A model generated the notes under the pieces. It did no database searches and was not told where the DNA came from. It saw only the letters and a list, made by a program, of their open reading frames with translations. The translations under genes and the position numbers were made by a program. A stretch of DNA of 64,000 nucleotides from Zygnema circumcarinatum. Taxonomy: Eukaryota; Streptophyta; Zygnematophyceae; Zygnematales; Zygnemataceae. Location of the stretch: positions 434,349 through 498,348 of the forward strand of contig CM074809.1 of NCBI GenBank assembly GCA_037447605.1. Direction: 5' to 3'. Below are positions 10,916 through 21,905 of this stretch, one piece after another (position 1 is the first letter of the stretch; each line of letters opens with the position of its first letter).

Positions 10916-11445
10916 TCATACGTTTTTTTGTTTTTTCAATGAGCAGACCCACAGCCACAGAAGCTGAGAAGCGCGACATGGGCCTCAGAAAGCTCTTCAG
11001 TGTGACGCGTCACTCAGCGAGGCAGGTTCCCTGTCAGTGACAGTCCGTTGACTACACATTCGAGCAGAGAAATACTTGAAGGACATAAATAAAGATACAA
11101 GAAAAATGGGAGAAATTCACTTACTACTGTTTGTGGTGTAAAAGAAAGGAAAAAAAAGCGCTACTCCATCTAAAGAGTGGCCAAAACCAGTACATGACAG
11201 AAGCAGCTTCCGTTTCGAAGTTCACCTCCTGCTCCTCTCGCCGTCTCCTTATTCCGTCATCCTTTCTACATCTAGAAACGACCGGAGCGATAAAACCACG
11301 ACTAAAAAAAAAAAATGAAGAAAAGAAAGGGGGGAGGGGAGGGGGGGGGGGGGGNNNNNNNNNNCTCTCCCCCTCCCTCCCTCTCTCCCCTCCCTCCCTC
11401 TCTCCCCTCCCTCCCTCCCTCTCTCCCCTCCCTCCTTCCCACCCT
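10916..11445. other. 3' flank of the kinase gene, containing an assembly gap
   Basis: No coding signal. A G-run at 11333-11354, ten Ns at 11355-11364 and a CCCT-rich stretch follow in series, so the true length of the repeat across the gap is unknown. Confidence 0.6.
11355..11364. other. Assembly gap (10 N)
   Basis: Run of ten Ns between poly-G and CCCT repeats. Confidence 1.
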
Positions 11446-13663
11446 TCAAGACTCCTCCGCTAGCCTCTCCTCCTCCTCTGTGGGCGTCGCAATGGGCTCC
11501 AACGCCTCCACGAGGTCCTTCATCTCCGGCCGCAGATCGGGGTTGATCTCAATGCAGTGCTTGGCGAGCTTCGCCAGCGTGGCGGCCTCCTTCCGGCCGT
11601 ACCTCTTCCCCAAGTTCGGGTCCACTATGACGCTCAGGTTGATGTGCCGCTCCATCAGGTGCGGTCGCACCCACGCAGTGAGCGTCTTGTCGAGGTGGAA
11701 GGCAGCCTTCCTCCCTGTTAGAAGCTCAAGGAGGAGCACTCCGAAGGAGTATACGTCGCTCTTTGCTGTCAGATGGCCTGCACGCACAGAAAGAGGTAAG
11801 AAGAAGAGGTTTCGCTCTCGGGATTGTAGGGAAGCGGGAGAGAGAGAGCGAGAGACTCAACTTCTCTGTCTCTCTCACTCTCTCTCTCTCTCTTGCTTAC
11901 GTGCTTACGCGCACAGACACAGACACAGAGATAGACTAGCTCTGTGAATTACCAAAAAGGATAATACGGTCTGATGGAGGTTCTCACGGAGACAGATGCT
12001 CAGTGTGGGCGCTTAGGGAGGGAGAAGGCAATGCTCGATGTTGAGCTGTATGGTTATGTGGGAAAAAGGAAAAGGGGGGGAAAATAGGAAAGGTCTAATA
12101 CCTGATTCTGCATATTTCGGATCCAAGTAGCCGTACGTCCCTTTAACATTTGTTGTCACATGAGTTTGGTCGTTTGCGGCTCCAACCGCCAGGCCAAAGT
12201 CGGTAATTCTCACATTATAATCCTGTTTATAAAGCGCCGCCAATTAACAACACTTAGTATTAGTCTACAAATTTCCTCTAAGACTCTACCTCTTGTTAGT
12301 CTACAAAATTCCTCTAAGTCTCTACCTCTTGTGTAGAAGTGCCCCACAAAACTTTAGAGTCCAAGATGGGAGACTTCGGTTCCAAGAACAACAACACCTT
12401 ATGGTTGGCCAATTTATGCCCTGCATCCACTCTTGCCAAAAAGCAATGCTCCCATATCTCACCCCATCCAGAAGCACATTTGAGGCCTTCACGTCTCGAT
12501 GGATGACTCCATGGTCATGCAAAAAGGCGAGCCCTGACGCCGCCTGCCATGCAATGCGGCAACGCAACTCCCAAGAGAGGCAATTGGACGCATCTTTACC
12601 TGCGGGAGAGACGATGTATCTAGTTAAGGATCGTGGCTAGATAATTGAGAAAGATAGGATGGAATAGGAGAGTTGAGGGGAAGAGGAAGGGAAGGGACCG
12701 GCAGGGAAAAGGGCAGGCAAAGGGGCATCTCCTCCGCCCCCCAAACTCCCTCCTTTCCATTGTTTCTTTCTGTCCCATTCCCATTCCTCTTACTTGAACC
12801 ATGTCGATAAGTGTACAGAACATATCATGTGCTCGACAAAGTATATGTTAGAAGTTGGCTATAAGAAATTACCAGCCAAGCATGAAACAGCAGTTCCAAC
12901 CGGCAGAAAATGAAACTCCATGGTACAGAATGATCAGATCTAACTCCCACGTCTAGAATTGCACACTTTTGCTGACTCCAATCTAGTGGGCAGCACAGCA
13001 TAGCTCAAAGAGACCCCAAAGGAAAAAGTGGAGGAGGGGAAAGGGAGGAGAAGAGAGGAACATTCAAAAGGCCAAAAACTCCCTGCATGTTTCAGACCGT
13101 GGCAAAATTCCAAGGCTTTCATGCACATGAATAGCCAAACAAAAGATTCAATCTCACCGAAGAGATGATAGTCGAGCGAGCCGTTGGCCATAAACTCGTA
13201 CACCAAAAGGGCCTCCACTCCCCTGTTGTCTTGACAGAACCCTAAAAGGCGAACAAGGTAGGGATGCTTCAGCCGTGCTAGAAGCACTACCTCCACCTGC
13301 AAGCAATGCAGCTTAGGAAAAGAATGAGAAACTGTGACATGAAAACTGCGATTAGTTTCGCACACTGAAGACATAGAACCTCTCAGTTGCAGCCTTTGCA
13401 GACACGGCTGAAGAAACCACTGACCAGCCATTCTTTGAAGCCTTGAAAGCTGTCTGTGTTCAGTCGCTTAATGGCTAACTTTATCTTCTCATGAGGGGGC
13501 CCCTGCAGCCAATCATCTATCTGTCCAATGTATACTTTTCCGAAGCTGCCCTCTCCAAGAACGAACGATTCATTGAAGCTGTTTGTTGCCGTAGACAGTT
13601 CCTTAAGTGTGAACTTTCGGATTCCGTACTGCAAAGTGATGGGAGCAGTCGCCGTATCTGCAT
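11446..13663 (-). CDS. Receptor-like Ser/Thr kinase domain, 5' exon not found
   Basis: Five exons join in frame: 13663-13425, 13296-13158, 12599-12463, 12222-12102 and 11777-11446, with phases 0, 1, 0, 1 at the junctions. The product is a full plant RLK/Pelle kinase domain. Visible motifs are the [15 protein letters not shown] entry, Gly loop [10 protein letters not shown], catalytic Lys in LAIKRLN, HRD in [16 protein letters not shown] in ITDFGLAVG, the activation-segment end [14 protein letters not shown], and [20 protein letters not shown]. Being an RD kinase with DPKY in place of APEY, it resembles cytoplasmic or CrRLK1L-, WAK- and RLCK-like groups. The first exon begins in phase 1 without an ATG, so at least one upstream exon with the N-terminus is missing from the model. 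I saw no ectodomain in 13664-15984. The short C-terminal tail is acidic ([13 protein letters not shown]). Confidence 0.85.
12258..12333. repeat. Two-copy direct repeat in a kinase intron
   Basis: ATTAGTCTACAAATTTCC and GTTAGTCTACAAAATTCC head two adjacent copies of about 37 bp, lying in the intron between exons 12599-12463 and 12222-12102. Confidence 0.7.
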
Positions 13664-15984
13664 CTGTAGTCAAGATGAGAGACAATGCTTTAGTGATTCA
13701 TGAAACAGAAGATCGGTTTGAATGCATGAGAAGCTCACATGATGCAAGTGGTGAAGGTGATGCGGTTCTAAATCCCTCCCAATAAGTAAAGCTATGACAG
13801 CATTTCAGTCCGGGATCTGCAAACACTCCAGCAAAGATAGAATGCATGTGGCACGATTCTTGATATTGAAGAGTTGACGCTCCTTATGATTCAACATTTG
13901 CCATTGCATGTGAGCAGAAGGCAAGTTTAAACCACCTGCGAAAAAAAATATATATTTTACTCCAATAGTTCATGTCTTTCTGTGTTTTGCAGGCTCTTCT
14001 CACAAAACAAACAAAACTTTGACTATGACTTTTTCCTTTTTGATATTCTAAACTTCCCTCAGTCAAAACTTTAGATTTTCTTAAATGTCTAACTGACTGG
14101 ATACACAAAAAATACATATAGACTGGACTTTTGAATATGACACCACTTTGAAAGCCCTCTGTCGCAGTGAGGCTGCAGCTCGCAAAGGATCGCTTCAAAG
14201 TACAGTTTGAACAGCAACACGGGCTAGCAAAGAAATGGGGCCAAAAATGAGGAATTCCCAATTAAACTAAGCCGAGTATTGAGCACTTCAACATCGAAGC
14301 TGACAAGGTAGCAATAGACTTGGGGGCTAGGAAGGGAGACGGTGGGAGGGGAGGGCCTGCCGAGGCGTATAGCAGGCATAAGAATGTATGCGAGCAAAAA
14401 GGATATGTCATGTACACACCTAAATGTTTATCCGCAGAGGCAGCAAAGCCAAACCATCAATTCAAGTCAAACATTTCTAATCACTAGCCAACGAGCAAAA
14501 TGCTTACGGCCACCAGTTTGCGGATTCGTAAGCACTATATAGCGCCATAAACTAGAAACAAGTTGAAGGAATAAGGTGCTTTCAGAAGCTCACAGACTAG
14601 AAAACAGATAACTTTTTTGCTCACCTCCTTCACTACAAGGACTAAGCAATTCTAAATTGGTAAGCTCAGATAACTACTTCTAAACGCTAGCTAAGAAGAC
14701 GGTAATACCTCCACAAAGTGAGGATTGAGGACTCCATAAGAGACAGAACTAAGCCGGTTAAATGCAGTTCCTTACTTCAGGGACACTGTTTCTGTCACAA
14801 ACACCCCAACAACTTCTATTTGATAGATCAGAAAAGCTCCAAAGTCAAGGAGGGAGGGGGGGGTGTCCATGGATAAAACCTCCACTGATTCTAGACCAAA
14901 GGTCACAGTATTTGCAAAAGAACGGCAAAAACAACACCGGAAGTTTCCATGGTTTCACATACAAAGGAAAACTTGAACGAAATAGTTTCCTTCGTCTAGA
15001 GAGCTTCGGCCCCACAATAGAAATGCGGCTTACTCTCTGGAACCCTACGACTGTAAGCTTACTATAGCCAGCTCTGAAATCTGTAACCCTGATCAGACCG
15101 AGTTTTTTCAGCAATATATTAAAGCAGATTCGAGCTCCCTAAGGAAATCTTCCCTTAGCTTGAAAAAAAGAGGGGAGAGCCATAGCCATGGACGCTAGAG
15201 TGCAAACAACAGCCGCATTATCACCGGCCAAACGAGCACATTACTCCCGTTCACATGTCATTCGAGAGAAAAAAAACAAAGCGGGAGCTTTTAACAGACC
15301 TGAATTATTATCAAAGGAAGACAAACAACCCCCCATCGACACCCTTTCTCCTCTCGATTTGCCTTCCGGAGAGTCGAGGTCGACCGACTGACCAGAGCAC
15401 TGCTGTCAGCTGCTCTCAAGGAATGCAGGCAGCGACGCTCTCTTCTTCAAAATTTTCAAATCCAAAGACGAAAGCCATTCTGCCAGAATTAGGGTTACTC
15501 CGGCACCATCCTGCGCGACGCGCCCCGGAGACTCAACTGCACAACTTCCGCATTCAGACGGAGAGTGCAAGAGTGAGCCTTCCTCTAACATGCAGACCGG
15601 ATGAACGGGCTGTGGCTGCAGAGACGGGGAAGGAGAGTGAGAGGGGGAGAGAGAGGGAGATGGAGTGAGAGAGGGAGTGGGAGAGCGTGCGGGTGGTCAA
15701 TTAGGGCTAAGGGTGGGTCCTGCCGCTGCCTTTAAGCCTACGACTGTACGGACTGTACCAACGGCCAACCATTGTTTGCCAATGGTTGGCACTTTGCACG
15801 GGTTCCTTGACCTCCGGCCTGGCTCCAAACCTTTGACCATTAGTCAGGACCTGACAAATCGTGAAGCTCAAAATCTTGTTCAGATAAGTCAAGTACGTAC
15901 CAGCCTGGTTGCCGAATGACTAGAGGCACCTTAGTCGGCCTCACTCAACGGTCAGCCAGACGACCGTACTTCCATATTTACGTC
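13664..15984. other. Region upstream of the kinase gene, no exon identified
   Basis: It should contain the missing first exon of the minus-strand kinase gene, but no minus-strand ORF shows a signal peptide, LRR, malectin or other known domain. Either a short N-terminal exon or a 5' UTR exon remains undetected here. A GA-rich run sits at about 15625-15690. Confidence 0.4.
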
Positions 15985-16330
15985 ATAGTGCGACGCCAAT
16001 CTCATAGTGCGATTTGATTGTCATTTACATGTCGCATACAAGTCGCAGTATGGCTATATCTTCGCAGAATGTCGCAAAGCCAGTCGTCGGCCGCCACCTG
16101 TGACAGGAAATTCACTGCGATACCGGAGGGGGCATCAAATCATTGACGCAGTGTCGATGGGGCTAGTCGGTGCTGAGAGGCGCTGACTTGCACCGGCCTA
16201 CGGCTGACAGGATGGACCTAAATCAATGAAAGAACTTGTACGGCCATCCTGACAGGGGCGCTGACCATGTAATGGTGAATCGCCACGTATAGCGTGCCTC
16301 GTGCGGCCGCATACGACGACAAAGGTCACA
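15985..16330 (+). promoter_or_regulatory. Promoter-proximal block of LRR-RLK 1, duplicated at 21464
   Basis: Begins with two CATAGTGCGA motifs, followed by GTCGCAGTAT, TCGCAGAATGTCGCAA and a CCACGT core, and ends in GCGGCCGCATACG about 170 bases before the ATG at 16505. The same ordered motifs recur at 21464-21905. Promoter function is inferred from position and duplication only. Confidence 0.5.
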
Positions 16331-16411
16331 AAGCAAACGGCGAGGCAGGAGTGTCGAGGGAGAGGAAGCCTGCGGCGACTGTGGGGGGGGAGGAGGAGGA
16401 AGGTGGGAGGA

Positions 16412-16500
16412 GGCAGGAGGGAGGGAGGGAGGGAGGGAGGGAGTGAGTGAGGGAGGGATAAAGGAAGGGAAAAAGGGAGGAAGGGAAGAAGGGAGGGAGA
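16412..16500. repeat. (GGGA)n tract directly before the LRR-RLK 1 start
   Basis: GGAGG/GGGA-rich repeat ending six bases before the ATG, so probably 5' UTR. Confidence 0.85.
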
Positions 16501-19500
16501 AGCCATGGCCGCCACAATGCCTCTCCTCTCTCTCCCTCTCTTGCCGCTTCTGTTGGTCCTCACGGTCCTCACCATGGCAGGGAAGTCCGGGGAGGCTGCC
16601 ACGTGTCCACAGACCCTCGTAGCGTCAGAAGCGCAGACTCTCCTGGCAGCCATGGACGACCTCGAGGACCCGCAGGGCGTGCTGGAGGACTGGACAGCTG
16701 GCAACGTCTCAGAGGCCTGCTGCTGGACAGGTGTCACGTGTTTAAAAGTTTTTGGAAAAAAGATTTTTATGGTTCAGAGTTTGGTTCTCAGCGGGCTCGA
16801 CCTCAACGGGACTTTGCCTTCTGCTTTCGGGAACTTGACGAAGCTCTCTTCTATCGACTTATATTATAACAATTTCACAGGAGGAATACCTGAAAGCTGG
16901 GCCGCGCTTTCTTCTCTCCGCGACCTCAGGCTTGGAAGCAATAAGTTGAACGGATCGTTGACCGGACTGGCGCAACTCACGAGCTTGGAGACCCTTGATC
17001 TGAGTTCAAATTTATTTTCACAAGAGATGGAGGCGGTCCCAGTGGGCAGTCTGACGAATCTCACTTTTTTAAGTCTTCAGTTCAACCTATTCTCTGGAGG
17101 GTTTCCGACATGGCTTGGAAAGCTCTCCGCATTGACCGAATTGCACCTTGAATACAACCCTTACCTCTCTCCGTCGCTTCTTCCTATCGACTATGCCAGC
17201 TGGCCTCCTCAACTCGCTACTGCTTGTTTCAGTTCCATGAATCTCTATGGACCCCTTCCGGACGCGCTCGCACAACTGCCTCTCCAAGACCTCGACCTCA
17301 GCGTTAACACTTTTAATGGCAGCATTCCGACGGTGTTTGGCAATTTTACCTTTATTGGTGAGACGAAACTTCGCCTTAATGACAATAATCTTACAGGAGA
17401 GGTACCCCTGGCCCTTGCAGAGGGCTCCTTTCAGACCTTAACTTTACATGAAAACGGCTTTGTGGGAAATATTTCCAGCTTTTTGAAGGCGCTTTGTGGG
17501 GGCCCAAGCGCGAAATCACTGTACTATCTGGATCTTCATCGCAACCAGTTCAACGGCGAGATTCCATCCGAGGTCCAGAACTGCTTGAATCTTGGGACTC
17601 TCAATCTTAACGAAAACCTTCTAACTGGAGCGATTCCTCCTGAACTTGGCACCTTAACTTTGTTGGATACTCTGTCTTTGGACAATAATCGTCTGTCAGG
17701 AGAAATTCCCAAGGAGTTTTTGCGACTGACCAACCTCACTTCTTTGACATTTAGTAATAATAACATTTCTGGGTCCCTCCCGCAGCTGAACTGCTCAGAA
17801 GGAGGAGGGTTATCAGTACAGGGTGATAACAACCGCCTTTCAGGGCCACTTCCTTCATTCTCAGACTGCCCTCTTACCGTCCTTAACCTCCAAAACAATT
17901 CCCTCACTGGAAACCTTTCCGTTCTAGCAAACATGCCCATTCTCACTAACCTCAGTCTCTCTCAAAATCTCTTCAGCGGGAGCCTTCCGGCAGTCGAGGA
18001 TTGGAAAGCACTGGAAACACTTGATCTATCTTTGAATAATTTCACTTCCAGAATCCCAACGAGTTTAGGCCTCCATAGCCCCAGTTTGAGCAGTATGAAC
18101 TTCAGCAGGAATGCATTGACTGGCAGCATCCCCAGGACTCTCTTTCTGCCTCCCTCTCTTCAATCGATCGACCTCAGCTACAATAATCTCACTTCTCCCC
18201 TTGACCCGAGCTTTCTAAACAGCACCTCGCTGACCACGTTCTACCTCCAAGGCAATCAGATTTCTGGGCCATTACCAGAGAGGGGGCTCCTGGTTGCCAA
18301 TAGCTTATTGGATTTGAACCTCAGTGACAATTTCCTGTCTGGCCCCCTCCCTTCAAACTTTAGTGTAGTGAACCGTATCAAAACCCTAAACCTCGGAAGT
18401 AACGCCTTCTACGGGGCCATTCCGCCAAGTCTCGCGGACCTGACCACGCTTGTGACGCTTAACCTGTCAAAGAATGCCTTCAACAACTCCATTCCGAATC
18501 TCCTCTCACAGAATCTGAAACTGTTGGACCTCAGCGAGAACTCCTTCTCGGGTGAATTGCCATCTTTCAGCGGCTCCTCCTCCCTCCAGTATATGGACCT
18601 TTCCTCTAACAACCTCTCGGGCTCCATCCCGACCAACTACTCCCTCTTCAGCAGCCTCCAACACCTCGACCTCTCCGACAACGACCTCAGCGGCAGCCTT
18701 CCAGAGGGGCTGGGCGACCTCTCCTCCCTCACCTTCATCGACCTTTCGAACAACCTTCTTTCCGGCCCCCTCCCTGCCAACCTCTCCCGCTTCAACGCCT
18801 CCTCTTTCAGCGGCAATGCGGGGCTCTGCGGCGCCCTGTTGGCCTCGCCCTGCGCGGCCACTCCTCCCCCGCCGAGCCCCTCCGCCGCGGGGGATGATGG
18901 GCTCTCCGGAGGCGCAATTGGGGGGATCGCAGTGGGGGCAGCGGCGGGCCTGCTTTTGCTTGCGGTGGGGGTCTGTCTCTTTGTTTGGAGGAATAAGAGG
19001 AGGTCGTCTGAAGATGAGGAGCAGGTAGAGGTGCGAGTGGACGGGGCATTCAGCGTTTCGCCTCAAGGGGTTTTCCGCATTTTCGAGAATGCAAGGCTCA
19101 GCATTGACGACATTGTTCAAGCGACGGGGAATTTCAGTTCGAAACATCTTTTGGGGACAGGCGGGTTTGGGTCTGTCTACAAGTAAGCACCTTCAATATT
19201 GGCATGCTTGCAATTTTTAACTCTGCATAGTTGGGTTCGGATTGTCTCTGATCTTTCTTGAAGTTGCATTCTCTGTATTCAAAAGGAGAGAAATGCATGC
19301 GATTCAGAGAAGCTGTGCTGATATCAGCCCTATTTGCTGTGATGCAGAGCGGCAGTATCAGACGATGAGGTGTATGCCGTGAAGCGGCTCGCTCAGGGCA
19401 GCACGCAGGGAGATGCTGAGTTCCGAGCGGAGATGGAAACATTGGGAAAAGTTCGACACAACCACTTGGTGACGTTAGTTGCGAGCTATAACGACCCCTC

Positions 19501-20690
19501 TGCAAATGAATGCCTCCTCATCTACAACTTCCTCCCGGGCGGAAACCTCGACTCGCTGCTCAAGAAGGGAGTGGACTGGTCGACTCGCCTCAATGTCGCC
19601 ATAGGAGCCGCGAGAGGGCTCAAATACCTCCATCACGACTGCATCCCTTACATCATCCACCGAGACATGAAGCCCGGAAACATCCTCATGGACGAGGACA
19701 TGGAAGCGCATGTTGCGGATTTCGGGTTGGCGAAGGTAGTTGACCTCAAAAAGACCCATATTTCCACAAAGCTGTTGGGGACGATTGGGTATTTGGCTCC
19801 GGAGTATGCGACCAAGGGCCGAGCTTCTCCAAAGAGTGATGTGTTCGCATTCGGAGTCATTCTCCTGCAGCTTGTAAGTGGCAAGTCTCCTACTCATCCT
19901 CAGATGAGTGACGGCATGTCGGTTTGGGCTAAGACATCTCCAAAGGAGGAGGTGATTGACTCGACCTTGGCTGAGGAAGAAGAGAGCAGAAAGGAGATTC
20001 TGGCAATGCTGAAATTGGGTATTGCCTGCACTGCTCGGAAGCCGATGGATCGGCCGACTATGGAGGAAGTGCTCCATGCTTTGGAGCACTTGAGCGAGTT
20101 TGCTGCAGGGATAAAGGAATGAGTTATTGGGGAAGGAGGGGATGGTAGGGAGGGAGGGAGGGAGGGAGACGGGGAGGGGGGTTCCTTGTCGCCGCAATCT
20201 CATCCTTGGAAAGGTGAATAGTCGGCGGAAGGCTGAAGGTCCCACTTCCTGCAGAATAGGTTTATGTTGCAGGGTGGAGTCTGTACCGTATATGGTATGC
20301 TGCTAGAGACTGATTAATGTAATTTTCGGGCAAAATTTTTGATCTCAACTTTCTATGTGAGCTTAGTAGGCAGAAATAACTTTGATATTACTTGGCATTT
20401 TTACAAAGCAGTGCTTACACAGGCGATGGCGCCGTATACCTGAATACTACGAAACTTAAGGCACCGCAAACATTTGCTGAATATTACGAGGAAGAAAATG
20501 GCTTATTGAAAAAGAAGAAAAGAACATATGAACATATGAAGCATAGTGGCGCATAGTCTTTCATTATTAGTAACGTAAGGTGAATAACAGGTTAGAAAAC
20601 ATCTCCACTTAATTCGAAATGCAGGTTTGCTCTATGCACATCTTCTTCTTACAATCGAGCACGCTTCGATCTTTCTCCTCTTGTTCGCGG
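16480..20690. repeat. Segmental duplication, arm 1 (LRR-RLK 1 plus 3' flank)
   Basis: Inverted counterpart at 58335-62680. The coding part is near identical and the exons have exactly equal lengths. Similarity continues past the stop through the 3' flank and weakens, but is still recognisable in the block near 20615-20690 (mirror 58335-58410). Confidence 0.9.
16505..20122 (+). CDS. LRR receptor-like kinase 1
   Basis: Two exons, 16505-19182 and 19348-20122, encode 1150 residues. The intron splits the Lys codon at the end of the Gly loop (phase 2). Order: signal peptide (about 1-31, MAATMPLLSLPLLPLLL); LRRNT cap with EACCWTGVTC; long LRR array to about residue 770 ending in FSGNAGLCGALLASPC; Pro/Ser/Gly stalk; membrane span at 802-827 (AVGAAAGLLLLAVGVCLFVW); juxtamembrane segment; kinase domain. 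Motifs: LGTGGFGSVYK (about 883-893), Lys905 in VYAVKRLA, His997-Arg998-Asp999, Asp1017-Phe-Gly, LAPEYATKGRASPKSDVFAFG. All catalytic residues are present, so an active RD kinase is expected at the plasma membrane. The architecture is like LRR-RLK X/XI receptors, but subfamily and ligand cannot be assigned. LRR-RLK 3 is its inverted duplicate; LRR-RLK 2 is a diverged paralogue. Confidence 0.93.
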
Positions 20691-21033
20691 TTGCATTACA
20701 TTGCATTGCAGCCTTGGGCGCTGTTTGCCTTCAAAAGTTCCCATATTGCTCTCATCTTGGATGAACGCCGGCCAATGCATGCATGCATGCAGTCAATGCC
20801 ACATCCTTTGCTTCGTATGGATGCATGTGATGATAAGGTCAGACGACATGACTGTTAGGAAGGACGATGCTCCACCGTGGCTCGCAATGGACAAACGGCC
20901 GAACACTTGGTTGGTAGAAGAAGTCCGCCGCCGCGGCGGTTACAATGTTACAGACCGTACTGCTTGGCGGCGAGACTGAAGTCAGACAACGACGTAGTCC
21001 AGCTTAAGTCTATTTCTTTTTGAGAATTAACAA
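20123..21033. other. 3' flank of LRR-RLK 1
   Basis: Holds a short GGGA run (20148-20180) and the duplicated 3' flank, then unique sequence with a GCATGCATGC run near 20776. No gene seen. Confidence 0.6.
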
Positions 21034-21438
21034 GGGTAGTGTTATTTCCACCCCTTTTTTGGATCAAAACACTCCCTCCTGGCCGGGCGGATTTGAAAAA
21101 GGTTAAAAAACGGAATATGCTTTTTTCACTCCCTCTTGGAATCGATACCCACCTTTTTCCGTCGGGCAGATTTTAATTTTGCAAAACAAGGAAATTGATA
21201 CCCCGTCACCCCATTCAAGGTCAGGGTCAAGCGATGGTCAAGTACTGACTCCCCCTAATTGGGTGACGGGGTATCATTTTCCTTTGTTTTGCAAAAATAG
21301 AATCTGCCGACGAGAAAAGGTGGGTATCGATTCCAAAAAGGAGTGAAAAAAGCATTTTCCGTTTTTAAACCTTTTGAAAATCTGGCCGGCCGGGAATGGA
21401 TGTTTTGATCCAAACAAGGGGTGGAAATAACACTACCC
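21034..21438. mobile_element. 405-bp foldback MITE with exact 8-bp TSD
   Basis: Almost the whole element is an inverted repeat: GGGTAGTGTTATTTCCACCC at the left mirrors GGGTGGAAATAACACTACCC at the right, with arms of roughly 180-200 bp. The direct repeat ATTAACAA (21026-21033, 21439-21446) flanks it exactly. An 8-bp duplication and GGGTA ends suggest a hAT-related non-autonomous element, like 51160-51854. Confidence 0.92.
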
Positions 21439-21463
21439 ATTAACAATATATAAAATTCATGTC

Positions 21464-21905
21464 ATAGTGCGACGCCTTTCCAATAGTGCGGTCCGATTGT
21501 CATTTGCGCGTCGCAGTATCGTCGCAGTATCGTGGCATTATCGCGATCGCATCGCAGAATGTCGCAATTTGGGCGACGCACGCCAGCCGTCGATGTGGAG
21601 ACAAACCAATCGCCGACTGTCACGTGTACCATGAAAATTATGTAATTCCGGCGAGGGGCGTCAGATCACTGAAGAGTGAAGAGGTGAGGGCTGGTCCGGT
21701 GGGGGCTGGGTCGGTTGCTAACGGGCGTTGACAAACACCGACCTACGGTTGGCAGGCTTGATCTATGTTTGACAATCTTGACTTGTGTTGGCCTGCTTGA
21801 CCTAGGCCAACGCATGGAACGACATGTACGACCATCCAGTTCAACCAATGGCCACTCGCCACGTGCAAACTCGCCAAGGGCGGCCGCATACGTCCAGAAA
21901 ACAAA
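21464..21905 (+). promoter_or_regulatory. Second copy of the LRR-RLK 1 promoter-like block, no receptor gene downstream
   Basis: Shares with 15985-16330 the ordered motifs CATAGTGCGACGCC, ATAGTGCG, GATTGTCATTT, CGCAGAATGTCGCAA, ACGACCATCC-like and GGCGGCCGCATACG. It is followed by GA-rich and GGGA-rich tracts as at LRR-RLK 1, but no LRR coding sequence follows. Confidence 0.5.

Noticed and set aside
10478-11040. Met/Cys- and His/Thr-rich ORFs
   Set aside because: Translation of the CATACATG microsatellite in all frames.
18506-19147. ORF of over 200 residues opposite LRR-RLK 1, with copies at LRR-RLK 2 and 3
   Set aside because: It overlaps conserved LRR and membrane-span codons on the other strand and is conserved only because the sense gene is.
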